Assembly: GCA_003833135.1 (NCBI GenBank)
Contig: QZLH01000117.1
Span: forward strand, 96,073-160,072
Length of the DNA: 64,000 nucleotides
Direction of reading: 5' to 3'
DNA from: Oehlia diaphana
Lineage: Eukaryota; Glomeromycota; Glomeromycetes; Glomerales; Glomeraceae
Positions within the stretch are counted from its first letter, which is position 1. Each line of letters starts with the position of its first letter. This document shows positions 37,309-48,484 of the stretch, piece after piece. The notes below the pieces were generated by a model. The model searched no databases, had not been told where the DNA came from, and saw nothing but the letters and a program-made list of their open reading frames with translations. The translations under genes and the position numbers were made by a program.

Positions 37309-37878
37309 CTCTCTCTATATATATAAATTTTTTTTTTTTAATTAAGATGATGATGATTAAATAGAAAAAAAAAATTTTTAAAAGTTATATTTGATTAGCC
37401 TTTTATTACATATAATTTTTTTTTTTTTAAAAAAAAAAAAAAATTTGAAAAGAAAATTGAATTAAGAAAATTTCTGCACAGAATGCTAAAAGGAAAATCT
37501 TTTTTGTAACCTTTATTTTAAACATTTTAAACTAAAAAAAACCGTGTAACCGGGATGGTAATAGCCGATACAGGGAATACAGGAAAAATACCATCCGATC
37601 TTCCGAATTCATCGATGATCTAAACTATATCCGCAGAACAAATTCGGATAGCGCCACAGGAATTAAAAGAATTTATACCAAAACAACTCGAATTTCCTAG
37701 AAATATTGCTTCCGATAAAGATGAAATAATCATGGATATAAACAGGAATGACGGAAGACGTAACATCATTATTCTCACGAAAAATCATCATCAATTATTA
37801 ATTTGAACGTCATAAAAATTTCTGAAAACGATTAATTTGATTGACAACTAACTATCTCCAGTAACTATACATTTACAA
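37309..37878. other. Gap with a coding-like remnant
   Basis: Contains a TnAn junction at 37417-37443. On the plus strand, 37627-37806 stays open for about 59 codons without an ATG and reads SAEQIRIAPQELKEFIPKQL and onward, then IASDKDEIIMDINRNDG. It may be a fossil exon; I do not recognise it. Confidence 0.35.
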
Positions 37879-38547
37879 ATGGGCACCAAGTTCTAAATAA
37901 TATATGGTTATTAAAGTTAAATTAAAATGATATGCTTAACTATTCGCAGCTTCTTAGTATAATATTTCCATTTACAGGGCGACTATATAATGTAGACCAA
38001 TCTTATTTTATAAGGCAATTTTTTGATGGTATTTTCGATTCTTCAAAACTAAATCGCTTACCGACTTTTTATTTCTATAATCCATAATTTCACCATTTTT
38101 TATTATTGTTTTTCCGGCCAAAGGGCAATATTACAGAAAAGATATACGAGTAATTTGAGATGAATCTCGATAAAGTTGAATATCGGCGCAGCCTCTTTTA
38201 AATTTTAGAAAAACTGTAATAATAAATAGAGATCAAAATCATCAAGATGTTCAATTAGCGAATTTTTAGATATGAAAGAGTAAATGACTTTAAATAATTT
38301 ACAGTTTACGATCGAGTCTGTAATCAAATTCACGAGATTACATATTATTAAACCAAAAAAGTTCTAGGAAATATCTGAGTAATCACATGGGATTTGCAGG
38401 ATTACTTATTCATCACATTATTAATATTATTACTAATGCATTCTTGACGATCTTTACTCACAAAACATATGAACAGATGAGTATAAAAATAGCCCTTTTC
38501 GCTATAATTCTACTTCTTTAAATTCTTTACATTTTATTAAAAAATCA

Positions 38548-39430
38548 ATGTCTGTGTTTAAAATTGCAGGAATATGCGGATCACTTCGTAAAGATAGCTT
38601 TAATAAAAAATTACTTCTTCGTACACAACAATTATGTTCTGAACATATCAAAGGAGCTACTATCGAAATCATCGATTGGAGTCAAGTGCCCATTTATAAT
38701 CAGGTGCTCGGTGCTTTACATCTTAAAAAAAAAAAAAAACAACTCCGAATTAACATTTATATTACTTTAAATATAAGGATCTCGAATCTAGTCCTCCACA
38801 ATCGGTACTTGATTTCAAAAATTCTCTCGCTGACCATGATGCAATCATATTTTCTACACCAGGTAAACGTAATAATAGTGTAAATCTTTTATAAATTTTT
38901 TATTGACAAAATTTTATCCTTATTTTAGAATATAACTACAGTATTCCGGGTAAATAAAATTAAAGAAATTCTCAGTAAATAATAAATAAAAGTTATTTTA
39001 TATATATTTTTTATTTTTTATTAGGTCCATTGAAAAATGCAATAGATTGGGCAAGTAGGCCCGTTGGCGATCGTGGGCAAGTATTTGCGGGTAAGGCCGT
39101 AGCAATAATCGGTTCCGGTCCAGGTTCCGGTCCAGGTTCTTCGGGTTCTGGACGCGCTCAATTTGTTTTAAGAAAGTCTTTAGTTTTCTTGGATATGGCC
39201 CCAGTTAATAAGTAATTAACTTTTTTTTTCCATTATATTTACGTGTATATTATATATTAAATTTTAATTAAAATTCTTTATTTATTAGACCTTTGATTAC
39301 GATTACTGACGCAGGCCATGCTTTTAATGAAGATGGTAGCTTAGTTAATAAGCATTATGAAAATAATATTATTAAAGTATTGCAAAATCTCGTTAAATTA
39401 GGTAAACAATTAAAAATTGACCCAGAATAA
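38548..39430 (+). CDS. NADPH-dependent FMN reductase family protein (intact copy)
   Basis: Exon 1 (38548-38703) gives 52 residues with the flavin phosphate loop GICGSLRKDSFNKKLL. Exon 2 starts at 38778 (DLESSPPQSVLDFKNSLADH). A 21-nt microexon then completes STPEYNYSIPG, and the next exon gives PLKNAIDWASRPVGDRGQVF; together they form the family signature PEYN.S.PG.LKNAiDW. It continues AVAIIGSGPG, where a 12-bp unit is duplicated to give GSGPGSGPGSSG, then FLDMAPVNKPLITITDAGHA. About 194 aa, the usual length of small NAD(P)H:FMN reductases/quinone reductases, which reduce flavin or quinone in the cytosol. A TATA box (GAGTATAAAAATAG) lies about 65 bp upstream. Confidence 0.88.
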
Positions 39431-39799
39431 TATAATAGCGAATGTTCCAAAAATAATATTGATCTTGTAATTTTAAAAATCTTCATGTCTAAATTACAAA
39501 TAAAGTTATGATTATTTATTTATTTCTGCAAATTTATTAGTTTTCTTGTATAAAATCCTATTTCCTGTAAAGGCTAATTATATTATGTACGAGATACTCA
39601 GTACAATTAAATTATCAAATTTTGGCCGGAAAATAATTACCTTGATTAGTATCAGCTAGTCTTAATTTTAAAATAATTAGTTATAAATTTCATTATGCTA
39701 ATTGACATTATAAACCTTGTCTTTTAGGAAATGTTTTGTAAAAAATGTTGATTTTTTCATATAATTTTATGAATTTTTGATATTTGAGATTTCAGCGTA

Positions 39800-40440
39800 C
39801 TAGATTAATTGGATTGTTCCGTCGAAAGCATTTTCAGATTTTCTTTTTTCTTTCAATCTCTTGATGATTTCGGTAAAACATCCTCTCATAGATTCTAATG
39901 ACTCATATATTGTTAATTCTTGTGTTATTAAATTTAATATATGAATAAGAAGTGGAATTTTTTGGAAATAATAAAAGTATGAAAATGTATATCAAAAATT
40001 AAGGTCATAAAATCTAGTCTATTAAATATTATTATTAAAAAAAAATTTTCAAATTATTGTTTATTTATTTTTTTTTTTTGATCAGTTTTATAATTTGTAC
40101 TTACGAAATGAAAATCTGGTACGTCCTTTATCTTTTCCAATACAGTAGCCTTCTTTCTAGAAGATTCATATTTTCCATACGAATTAATGTTGTATCAAAT
40201 ATTATTTCTTTTTACAATCCATTTACACGAAATTTGAATTATATAAAATAATTCGTCTTCATTCAAAGTTTTTAAAGCTTCCATCATCTTACTATCATTC
40301 CTTGGAGCACAAATAATTAATGCGAAAAACTCTTCAAAAAAAAAAGAAAAGAAAAATTCTAAAAAAACTTCAATTGAAGATGAAGCTCTTTGATACCACT
40401 TGTTTTTGAGGATGATAATGATATCAAGTATTTCAATAGG
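39800..40440 (-). pseudogene. Truncated copy of the NOL11-like gene (unit A)
   Basis: The minus strand matches 42790-43471 of unit B, for example EEFFALIICAPRNDSKMMEA and LKTLNEDELFYIIQISCKWI. It lacks the C-terminal exon end, has extra bases near the A-rich segment at 40338-40362 and has no upstream exons. It stops at the duplication breakpoint 40440, so it cannot encode the protein. Confidence 0.88.
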
Positions 40441-40540
40441 ATGGTCATTACAGTAGATCAAAAAAATAATGGGCTCCAAGTTCTAAATAATATATGGTTA
40501 TTAAAGTTAAATTAAAAGGATATACTAACTATTCGTAGCT

Positions 40541-40638
40541 ATACTTGCCGCCCATTCCCCAAAAAAGGAAATTTAAACAATGATTTCATGTCGATCTCAT
40601 TGTTTAAATTTCCTTTTTGAGGAATGGGTGGCAAGTAT
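40541..40638. mobile_element. 98-bp hairpin MITE with 10-bp target duplication
   Basis: Nearly perfect inverted halves: ATACTTGCCGCCCATTCC at the left pairs with GGAATGGGTGGCAAGTAT at the right. The match continues through AAAAAGGAAATTTAAACAAT to a loop of about 14 nt. Both sides carry ATTCGTAGCT (40531-40540 and 40639-40648). Unit A holds the empty site, ATTCGCAGCTTCTTAG, at about 37945, confirming insertion after the duplication. A 10-bp target duplication is compatible with Mutator-like transposition. Confidence 0.92.
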
Positions 40639-41229
40639 ATTCGTAGCTTCCTTATGTTAAACATTAAGTAAATATATATAGTATATATGCAAGCCTGCAA
40701 GGGAGATCATTTACCATTTACAGGAAGCGACCAGAAATTGTATCCTGGATCATTGTTTTTCCGGCCAAAGGGAGATATATTACCAATATTACAGAAAAGA
40801 GTATACGAATAATTTGAGATGAATCTCGATAAGTTAAATATCGACGCAGCCTCTTTTAAATTTTAGAAAAAACTGTAATAATAAATAGAGATCAAAATCG
40901 CGGATGTTCAATTAGCGTATGAAAAGGTAAATGACCTTTAAATAATTACAGTTTACGATCGGGTTTGATTAATCAAATTCACGATATTACATAATTAATC
41001 CGGATTTGTTTTTATGAAATAACTCCAAGGCCAAGGTTCTAGGAAAATGTCTGAGTAATCACATGAGATTTGCAGATTACTTTTTGTGCACATTATTATT
41101 ATTATTACTAATGCATTTTTGGCACTCATGGATTCCATGTATTTTTATGACTTCGAACCCGCCACAAAACTTATGAACAGATGAGTATAAAAATAGACCT
41201 TTTCGCTATAATTCTACTTCAAGTTATTA

Positions 41230-42076
41230 ATGTCTGTGTTTGAAATTGCAGGAATATGCGGATCACTTCGTAAAGATAGCTGTAATAAAAAATTACTTCT
41301 TCGTACACAACAATTATGTTCTGAACATATCAAAGGAGCTACTATCGAAATCATCGATTGGAGTCAAGTGCCCATTTATAATCAGGTGTTCACTGCTTTA
41401 CATCTTAAAATAAAACTCCGAATTTAACATTATTACTTAAATATATAAGGATCTCGAATATAATCCTCCACAATCGGTACTTGATTTCAAAAATTCTCTC
41501 GCTGACCATGATGCAATCATATTTTCTACACCAGGTAAACGTAATAATAGTTTGAATCTTTTATAAATTTTTTATTGACAAAATTTTATTCTTATTTTAG
41601 AGTATTCCGGGTAAATAAAATAAATTCTCAGTAAATAATAATTTATATATATTTTTTATTTTTATTAGGTCCATTGAAAAATGCAATAGTTTGGGCAAGT
41701 AGGCCCGTTGGAGATCGTGGACATTTATTTCCGGGTAAGGTTGCAGCAATAATAGGTGCCGCAGGTCCTTCGGGTTCTGGACGCGCTCAATTTGTTTTAA
41801 GACAATCTGAAGTTTTCTTGGATATGGTTCCGGTTTATAAGTAAATAACTTTTTTTCATTATATATGATATGTGTATGTATGTTTAATATATGTATTATA
41901 TATTAAATTTTTATCAAAATTATTTATATATTAGACCTTTGATTACGATTGCTGACGCTGTACATGCTTTTAATGAAGATGGTAGCTTAGTTGACAAGCA
42001 CTTTGAAAATAAGATTATTAAAGTATTGCAAAATCTCGTTAAATTAGGAAAACAATTAAAAATTGACTCAGAATAA
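41230..42076 (+). pseudogene. FMN reductase, duplicated copy with frameshift
   Basis: Exon 1 is intact (MSVFEIAGICGSLRKDSCNK). The microexon that encodes the EYNYS part of the FMN-binding signature has lost 11 nt (AATATAACTAC), so the reading frame hits a stop in the next exon. Skipping the microexon would restore frame but delete the motif. In addition NAIDW has become NAIVW. The rest (LITIADAVHAFNEDGSLVDK) is still well preserved, so inactivation is recent. Confidence 0.85.
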
Positions 42077-42577
42077 TAATAATATAATAGCAAAAGATCC
42101 AAAAATTATGTGAAGTAATATAAATCTTATGAATCTTGTAATTTTAAAAATCTTCATTTGCTAAACGTCAAATTTAAAACACTTAAATCCCATTTCCCGT
42201 AAAGGCTAATTAAATATTATGTACGCCACACACAATACAGCTAATCTGGCCCAAATTATCGCCAAATAATTAGTATTAGCTAGTCTTATTTTGGAATTTA
42301 GTCTATTTACTAAATAGAATTTCGTGGTAATGATAATTTTTTTTATCGTTAATCAATTTTTTTTAATTTCATTATGCTAATTGGCATTATAAAATCTGAT
42401 CTTTTAGGAACAAAAAATAAAAGATGAATTTTTCATTGTTTCATTGAGGTAATCTGCATAATCTACATATTTTAATTAAATGTTTTGCAAAAAACGTTGA
42501 TTTTTTTATATAATTTTATGGATTTTTGACATTTGAGGTTTCAGCATACTAGATTAAAATAAAATACATAAAAAAAA

Positions 42578-44534
42578 TTAATTGACATCTGCCATTTTTT
42601 CTCGCTCTTTATTTGTGTCATCATCATTATCTAATTCGACATGCACATCATTATCATATTCATCCATATCACTATTTGCTTCATCTAATATAGGATTTTC
42701 ATTTTCTTCCCCAAAAAAGCTAAATAATTCTACTGAATAAATAGGTATATCCCCATCATTTAACCAATAATTGTTTTTCTTCCCATTATCTCTTGATTGT
42801 TCCGTCGAAAGCATTTTTTCAGACTTTCTTTTTCTTTCAATCTCTTGAAGATTTCGGTGAAATAATTCTAAACATCCTCTCATAGATTCCAATGATTCAT
42901 ATATTGTTAATTCTTGTGTTATTAAATTTGATATATGAGTAAGAAGTGGATGGAATTTTTTGGAAATAATAAAATAAGGAAAATGTATATCAAAAATTAA
43001 GGTCATAAAATCTATAGCCTATTAAATATTATTATTAAAAAAAAAAGATTATATATAATATTTAAATTATTAATTATTATTATTTTTTGTTAATAATAAT
43101 CAGTTTTATAATTTGTACTTACGAAATGAAAATCTGGTACGTCCTTTATCTTTTTCAATACAGCAACCTTCTTACTAGAAAATTCATATTTCCCATACGC
43201 CTCAATTAATGTTGTATCAAATATTATTTCAGTTTTGTCATGTTTTTCAATCCATTTACACAAAATTTGAATTATATAAAACAATTCGTCTTCATTCAAA
43301 GTTTTTAAAGCTTCCATCATCTTGCTATCATTCCTTGGAGCACAAATAATTAATGCGAAAAACTCTTCAATTGAAGGTTTTTTAGATTTTTTCTTTTCTT
43401 TTTTTGAAGATGATGAGCTCTTTGATACCAATTGTTTTGAGGATGATAGTGATATCAAGTATTTCAATAGGTATACAAGATCTTTTTCAGGTATATCGGT
43501 AACATGAATTATAGCAAGTTTCATTATACCCTATCAATTTATGAAATTCTGTCAATAAATAGAACAATGAAATTAACATATTTTTTTTAAAAAAGAAAAA
43601 TTTTAAAATTTACCCATGAATTTCTTTCGATAAAAGCTTTCACGATTCCATCTTTCACATAACTGTCGGATAAGAGATTTTTCTCAATAAGATATTGGAA
43701 TAAAGAAGCAGACCAAAAATTCATATTAGGCGTTCCATCCGGGTTTTGTGATATGCAATATGATACTACTTTTTTGATAAAATCATTCGAAAATATAGGT
43801 ATACGTGTATTCATCTAAGTTTTTAGGATGACGTAAGAATGATTGTTTGTAAGACTTTTAAAATGGTTGATATATGACAAAAAATGGTTTTTTACCTTGG
43901 CGAATTCTCTTGACTTCATTTCTATATATTCGGATTGCAATGATACATTTTGTCCTTCCTCCATTTCTTTTTGCCATGAAGATAATGTGAATATATTATC
44001 TTCGTTATTATCTGTATTATTTAAATTAATATCCTGGTCTTTAGTGCTTTGATTATCATTACGAGATTGGTTTAAATAAATTTTTAGGTATTCATCATAT
44101 TTCTTAGGTTCAATTGAATGGTTTTTTAATTTAGATTTTAAATATTGTGATTCGCTTTTCGTTGCGAAATTTTCAATTTTTTTTTCAATCTCCTTTCCAG
44201 TAGGAGTTAAAGTAGGATCTAGAATATCAGCAAGTAAATTAGATTCGTTTTGCAAATAACTCTGATTTTTCTTTTTAGTATTTTTGTTAGCAAGCTCTGG
44301 CTTAATTCCGTTCACCTAAGAATATATTTAAAGAAAAAGGCATTATTAAAAAGTATCTAAATAAAAAAACTTATACCTGAATAAAACATATAACACTACC
44401 TGTTTGTCAATTCCATTTTCTGTGATACTTGCGTCTCTAATTTCCTTCTCTTCTATTTCCAAACTCCCGTCTGTTTCATTTAAGCGATTTAGTGCTTCCA
44501 ACAACGTCATTGATAAAAGATTTCTAGAAAACAT
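42578..44534 (-). CDS. NOL11 C-terminal-like nucleolar protein (tentative)
   Basis: Five exons joined by GT..AG introns in consistent phase. Exon 1 begins MFSRNLLSMTLLEALNRLNE. Then come VNGIKPELANKNTKKKNQ, MNTRIPIFSNDFIKKVVSYC and FWSASLFQYLIEKNLLSDSY. The exon after that reads GIMKLAIIHVTDIPEKDLVY and LKTLNEDELFYIIQILCKWI, and the last AIDFMTLIFDIHFPYFIISK and IPIYSVELFSFFGEE before an acidic Asp/Asn tail. The last exon resembles the end of animal NOL11 (a D.hFt..-type helix pair, then an YSIEVLELF-like motif). NOL11 is a t-UTP/SSU-processome subunit needed for rRNA transcription and early processing. The N-terminal WD-type half of NOL11 is absent here. The assignment rests on short matches recalled from memory. 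Confidence 0.7.
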
Positions 44535-44683
44535 TATGAATACTGAGAATGAGTTTATGACGAAAAAATTTAAAAAAAAAAAATATTAATAAATAAGCAA
44601 AAGTGTTCAATACCTTTGATCAAGGATCAGTTAAAAATAGATTGTCAAAAAAAAAAAAAAATTTGTTTTATGCGAGCAAAAAC

Positions 44684-44729
44684 CACGTGACTGTGGCGCA
44701 GCAAAATAACGGTTTCACTTAATCACGTG
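44684..44729. promoter_or_regulatory. Paired CACGTG motifs
   Basis: Two CACGTG hexamers 40 bp apart (44684-44689, 44724-44729) in the 221-bp gap between the EF-Ts stop and the NOL11-like start on the same strand, 150-195 bp upstream of that start. They are the clearest candidate promoter elements in the window. Confidence 0.45.
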
Positions 44730-44755
44730 AAATATTTTAAAATGATCTTTATTAT

Positions 44756-46045
44756 TTAAAATAAACTTGCTTGATTCATAACTTCTTTAGCAAAATCTCC
44801 TTCCGATTTTTTCATTCCTTCCCCACGCTCCCATCTTCTAAAATCTACTATTTCAATCGCAAGTCCTAACTCTTTTTCTATTTTCCCTATAACATCTTTT
44901 ACACTGCCACCTCCAATTAAAAAATCTTGATTTAATAAAACATTTTCTTTTATGTAATCTTCCTTATTAATTCCATCTTGAATTACTTTAATGTCATTTT
45001 TGCTAATGTACTTGGGATTAAATCCAACAACCTGTCTGGATAAATTTCTCAATAATTTAGTTATATGTTCTGAAGAGTATAGGGAATTTTGATTTTGTTT
45101 TGCAGGTCTACCTAATAATTTTATAACAACTAATCCTCCAATTCTTCCTGTAAATGAATCATCACCATGTACATAACCACCCGTCAAAAAATAACTATTT
45201 TCATTTGAAGATTCGTTATTATCTGGAAACATTACGGCTTCAGCTCTACGTAAACTAATGTTTTCACCTAATTTAGTTACAAGTTCTGATATAGATTCTT
45301 GAATGGTAGTTAAAGAAAGATTAGCAAAAGATGATGAAGTTGATGGATGAGGAAGCAAAGGTGAAGATTGGAGAAGTGAAAGTGGTATTGATTGAATGAA
45401 TGGGGCAGAATTGGAAGATGACGAATAAATAGGCGCAATATCGGAAGATAGTAAAAGAGATGTAGATGCGATTCGAGTAACAAATTGTTGGAAGAGAGTA
45501 TTACGCGAAACAAAGTCAGTTTCGCAATTTACCTATCATTTTAGTATAATTCGTGAATAATTTATGAATTAATATACATATATACATAGCAATAATAATA
45601 TTTTGTGAGAGTGAAAAAAAAAAATTTACTTTAAAAAAAAGATAGTTGTATACAATAATAAAAAATTTTTTAATACCTCAACAATTGCACCTCTCGTATT
45701 TCCCATAACTTCTTTTCCTTTTGTTAATACAATTCCAATCAATCCTTCTTTAGCAACTCTTCCTTTAAGTTTTTCAGCTTTAGCAACACCACTAGTTTTA
45801 GAATCTTCTAAAATCCACGATAATGCCACGTCGTAATCATTATCATGCTTTGTTAACGCTTCTTTTGCTTTTGTAATACTAACTTGCGTTTCTTGCCGTA
45901 ATTGTTGTAAAAGTTTTAAATTTGGTTTTACAGTTGTATAGGACCTACATGCAATTGTGGAAGAAGAAAAGCCAAACGAGGATAGAAATGCTAAAGGGAG
46001 TTTTTGAGAAACTCTAAACATGTTTACGAATGAATTTCTTATCAT
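44756..46045 (-). CDS. TSFM: Mitochondrial translation elongation factor EF-Ts
   Basis: Two main exons. The ATG at 46045 gives MIRNSFVNMFRVSQKLPLAF, a mitochondrial targeting presequence rich in Arg/Ser/Phe. The UBA-like N-terminal domain reads LKLLQQLRQETQVSITKAKE and LTKHDNDYDVALSWILE. TRGAIVEVNCETDFVSRN across the intron is the EF-Ts signature (VELNCETDFVARN). The dimerisation and C-terminal parts follow (LVTKLGENISLRRAEAV, GGYVHGDDSFTGRIGGLVVI, LSRQVVGFNPKYIS, LLNQDFLIGG). Role: regenerates EF-Tu-GTP in mitochondria. The first in-frame triplet of the open frame is TTG at 46048; ATG at 46045 is used. Length about 400 aa. A Ser/Pro-rich insertion (IAPIYSSSSNSAPFIQSIPL) sits within the core, as in other eukaryotic orthologues. 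Confidence 0.94.
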
Positions 46046-46168
46046 CAAAGTTATCTAAGATAATCAAATATCAATTACTATTTTAGAAAGTATACAAATT
46101 ACATCTGTTTTTTGATCATCCATCATTCTCTCAGTTTAATTTCTAGAATTCATAAAACTTTTAAAAAC
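46046..46168. promoter_or_regulatory. Compact bidirectional promoter
   Basis: Only 123 bp separate the ATG of EF-Ts (minus) and the first ATG of the RUS-family gene (plus). Both gene products may act in mitochondria, which would fit shared control. No TATA box is evident. Confidence 0.5.
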
Positions 46169-48304
46169 ATGACTTTAAACTTCGCATGGAAAGCATGGGA
46201 AGGAGATATCTGGCGCAAATCTTTAAGGAATTTATCCTTTATAGCAAACACTTCTAGTAATACGCGACGAAATTTGAATTTGCAATACAGAAAGTTATAT
46301 TCTCGAACTTTATATAATTCTAATAAAAATTCTAATGTACAAACTCATCAATCGATTCGTGTTAAACAACATACTGGTAGATTCTTACGTTCTAGACTAA
46401 CCATAATTAGTTTTCCTCCTGACGAAAACGAATCATCCAAAATATTTAATAAACCGAAAATGACATATGAGCACTTACCATTACGTTCCATTAAAAAAAC
46501 CTCAATTAATGACTTAATTTTAGAAGGAAAAAGACAAATGATTAAGGCATTTATGCCAAAAGGATATCCAGATTCAGTTACTAAAAATTACTGGGGATTT
46601 GTAAAATGGCAATTCCTTCATAATGTAGCAGGATCAGTTACGGGAGGTAAGTTTAAATTGAATATCAAACTGTATAATAATAACAATAACGTTGATCGTT
46701 AACTTTACATAGTTCTGTCGACGCAGTCCTTGCTATACGCTATGGGACTTGGAGCAAAGTCAATTCCTGTATGTCAAATCAAGTTACAATAGTGCAATAT
46801 GCGGCTTTGTTGGAGAGAATATAATATCTAATATATCAATTTCATCCACAAAGCTCGCTGCAGCATTGAATTGGATCATTAAAGATGGTTTAGGTCAATT
46901 AGGCGGTGTAATTTATGCCGCGTTCATTAGTGACCGTTTTGATTCTGAACCAAAACGTCATCGCTTTCAAGCAACTGTCGCAATGCAAATTGCTTCAATC
47001 TTGGAATTATTGGCTCCATTATGGCCAGGCTCGTTTTTGCTAATTGCTTCAATTTCAAATATAGGTAAATCTTGCGATGATATATATAAAGTAATATAAG
47101 AATTGTCAATTTAACAAATTTACTGCACATAGGTAAAAATATTGCATGGTTAGCTGGGTCTGCAACAAGGTAATTTGCACAAATATTTTATTACTTGATA
47201 TATTAAGGATATTTATTTAGTTTTATATTTATTTAGAGCACAGATGCATAAAACATTCGCGTTAAGAGATAAGTAAGTTAAATTCTAGCTACGATTTTGT
47301 TGCGGCAGGAAATTAAATTAACTGTCATTCGTTGTAATAGTTTAGGAGACATTACCGGAAAGTCAGGATCGCAAACTACGGCAGCAAGTTTAATAGGTAT
47401 GTTAGCTTTATTATAGTACATTCATGTTTGTTTCCATACTTTAACGTTCGATTTTATATAAAATTAAACAGGAACGGCACTTGGTGTTGTCATAAGCGGT
47501 ACTATCACTAAATATAATCCAGATATTACTGCTGCAACATCTGCTGTTCAACCTATTATTCCAATCTTTCTTGCGTTTGGTCCATTTTCATTTTTCAACA
47601 TTTATGGTAATTATAGATCTAGTCTCTATGTAACTACTAGTACTTTAAATGTCCCACGTGCAGAAATGATTCTATATGGCTTGTTAAATCAACTTGATGG
47701 AGCAACAACATTGTCAAAGATCAAGTGTGACATTAGAGATCTTATATCGTCGCCAAGAGAAGTTTCATCTGAGGAGATATTTGTTGGACGTTATCATTCT
47801 CCATTTGAAATACCATTGGAAATAGAACCAGCTTTGCATCATTATACTTCTAAAAAGCATGTTCATGATTTGCATGCTGCGCTGAAACAAAAAGGGTTAC
47901 TTCACTCTGAGGAATACTTCATTTTACATGTCCCTTATCACCATTTGTTTGGCAATTTAAGGAAAATGAAACGTCCTATACAACAAAATTCTCACCGACA
48001 TAAACACCATACTCAGCTGCCTGGTAACAGACAACATCTTTCATTATGGTTTTCGCAAAATGCTAACACTAGAGACATGATTAAGGGATTTTGTCACGCA
48101 TGTGCGATTAGATATGCTCTGGAATATGTCGATCCTGCTACGTCCGAAGATAAAGATCAAGTGTTAGATATTATCCGAGATACTCATATCTTAGTGGAGA
48201 ATTCATTTGAGAGTCTTATTAGTGCACTTGAGAGTAAAGAGTGGGAAACTGAACATGTTTTCTTTACAGAAAGAGATGATGGAAGACTATTTGTTGAAAA
48301 ATAA
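46169..48304 (+). CDS. RUS-family (DUF647) membrane protein
   Basis: About seven exons. The family core is unambiguous: KAFMPKGYPDSVTKNYWGFV, then VLSTQSLLYAMGLGAKSIP, LAAALNWIIKDGLGQLGGVI, SDRFDSEPKRHRFQATVAM, LELLAPLWPGSFLLIASISN, NIAWLAGSATRAQMHKTFAL, LGDITGKSGSQTTAASLIGT and FFNIYGNYRSSLYVTTSTLN. Homologues are plant ROOT UVB SENSITIVE 1-6 and the human protein C16orf58 (RUSF1). The biochemical role is unknown; plant members link to vitamin B6 and auxin, in plastids or other membranes. The first ATG is at 46169 (MTLNFAWKAWEGDIWRKSLR, Arg/Ser/Asn-rich and organelle-targeting-like). The longer frame from 46112 starts with TTG and is not used. The last exon continues to EHVFFTERDDGRLFVEK. 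Confidence 0.93.
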
Positions 48305-48384
48305 AAATTCATTATTCGTAATTTATTAATTTATTGTAATTAAAGACTTATTTATAGTAACTACTGACTCGAAGATCGTCACAT

Positions 48385-48390
48385 CACGTG
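48385..48390. promoter_or_regulatory. CACGTG upstream of the gene at 48485
   Basis: Occurs as ATCACGTGAA, 95 bp upstream of the start codon and 81 bp past the RUS stop codon. Confidence 0.4.
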
Positions 48391-48484
48391 AATAAATTTT
48401 TTTCGATTTTTGATGAGCTCGAGTTTGTCGAGTTTAACTGTTGAGTTAACTATTCGTTTGTTTCGCTCGCAATGATTATTGAAT

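Larger units (their letters stand above)
37879..40440. repeat. Tandem duplication, unit A
   Basis: Starts at ATGGGCACCAAGTTCTAAAT and ends at CAAGTATTTCAATAGG; unit B starts and ends with the same words. It carries the intact FMN-reductase gene and a truncated piece of the NOL11-like gene. Non-coding parts also align (for example GAGTATAAAAATAG promoters), so the duplication is at DNA level and not retroposition. Relative to B it lacks the NOL11 C-terminal exon end (about 250 bp). Confidence 0.9.
40469..43471. repeat. Tandem duplication, unit B
   Basis: Second copy of unit A, separated from it by 28 bp (40441-40468). It contains a frameshifted reductase copy, the 3' half of the NOL11-like gene in working form, and a 98-bp hairpin MITE absent from unit A. 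Since the NOL11-like gene extends beyond the right breakpoint, unit B sits at the original position and unit A is the inserted copy. Confidence 0.9.

Noticed and set aside
41150..41165. TTCGAACC word suggesting a tRNA B box
   Set aside because: No acceptor stem, anticodon arm or A box around it. I found no tRNA or rRNA gene in the window.
46112..46168. N-terminal extension of the RUS gene (reading MIIHHSLSLISR)
   Set aside because: Its first codon is TTG. The first ATG is at 46169 and leaves a sensible divergent promoter.
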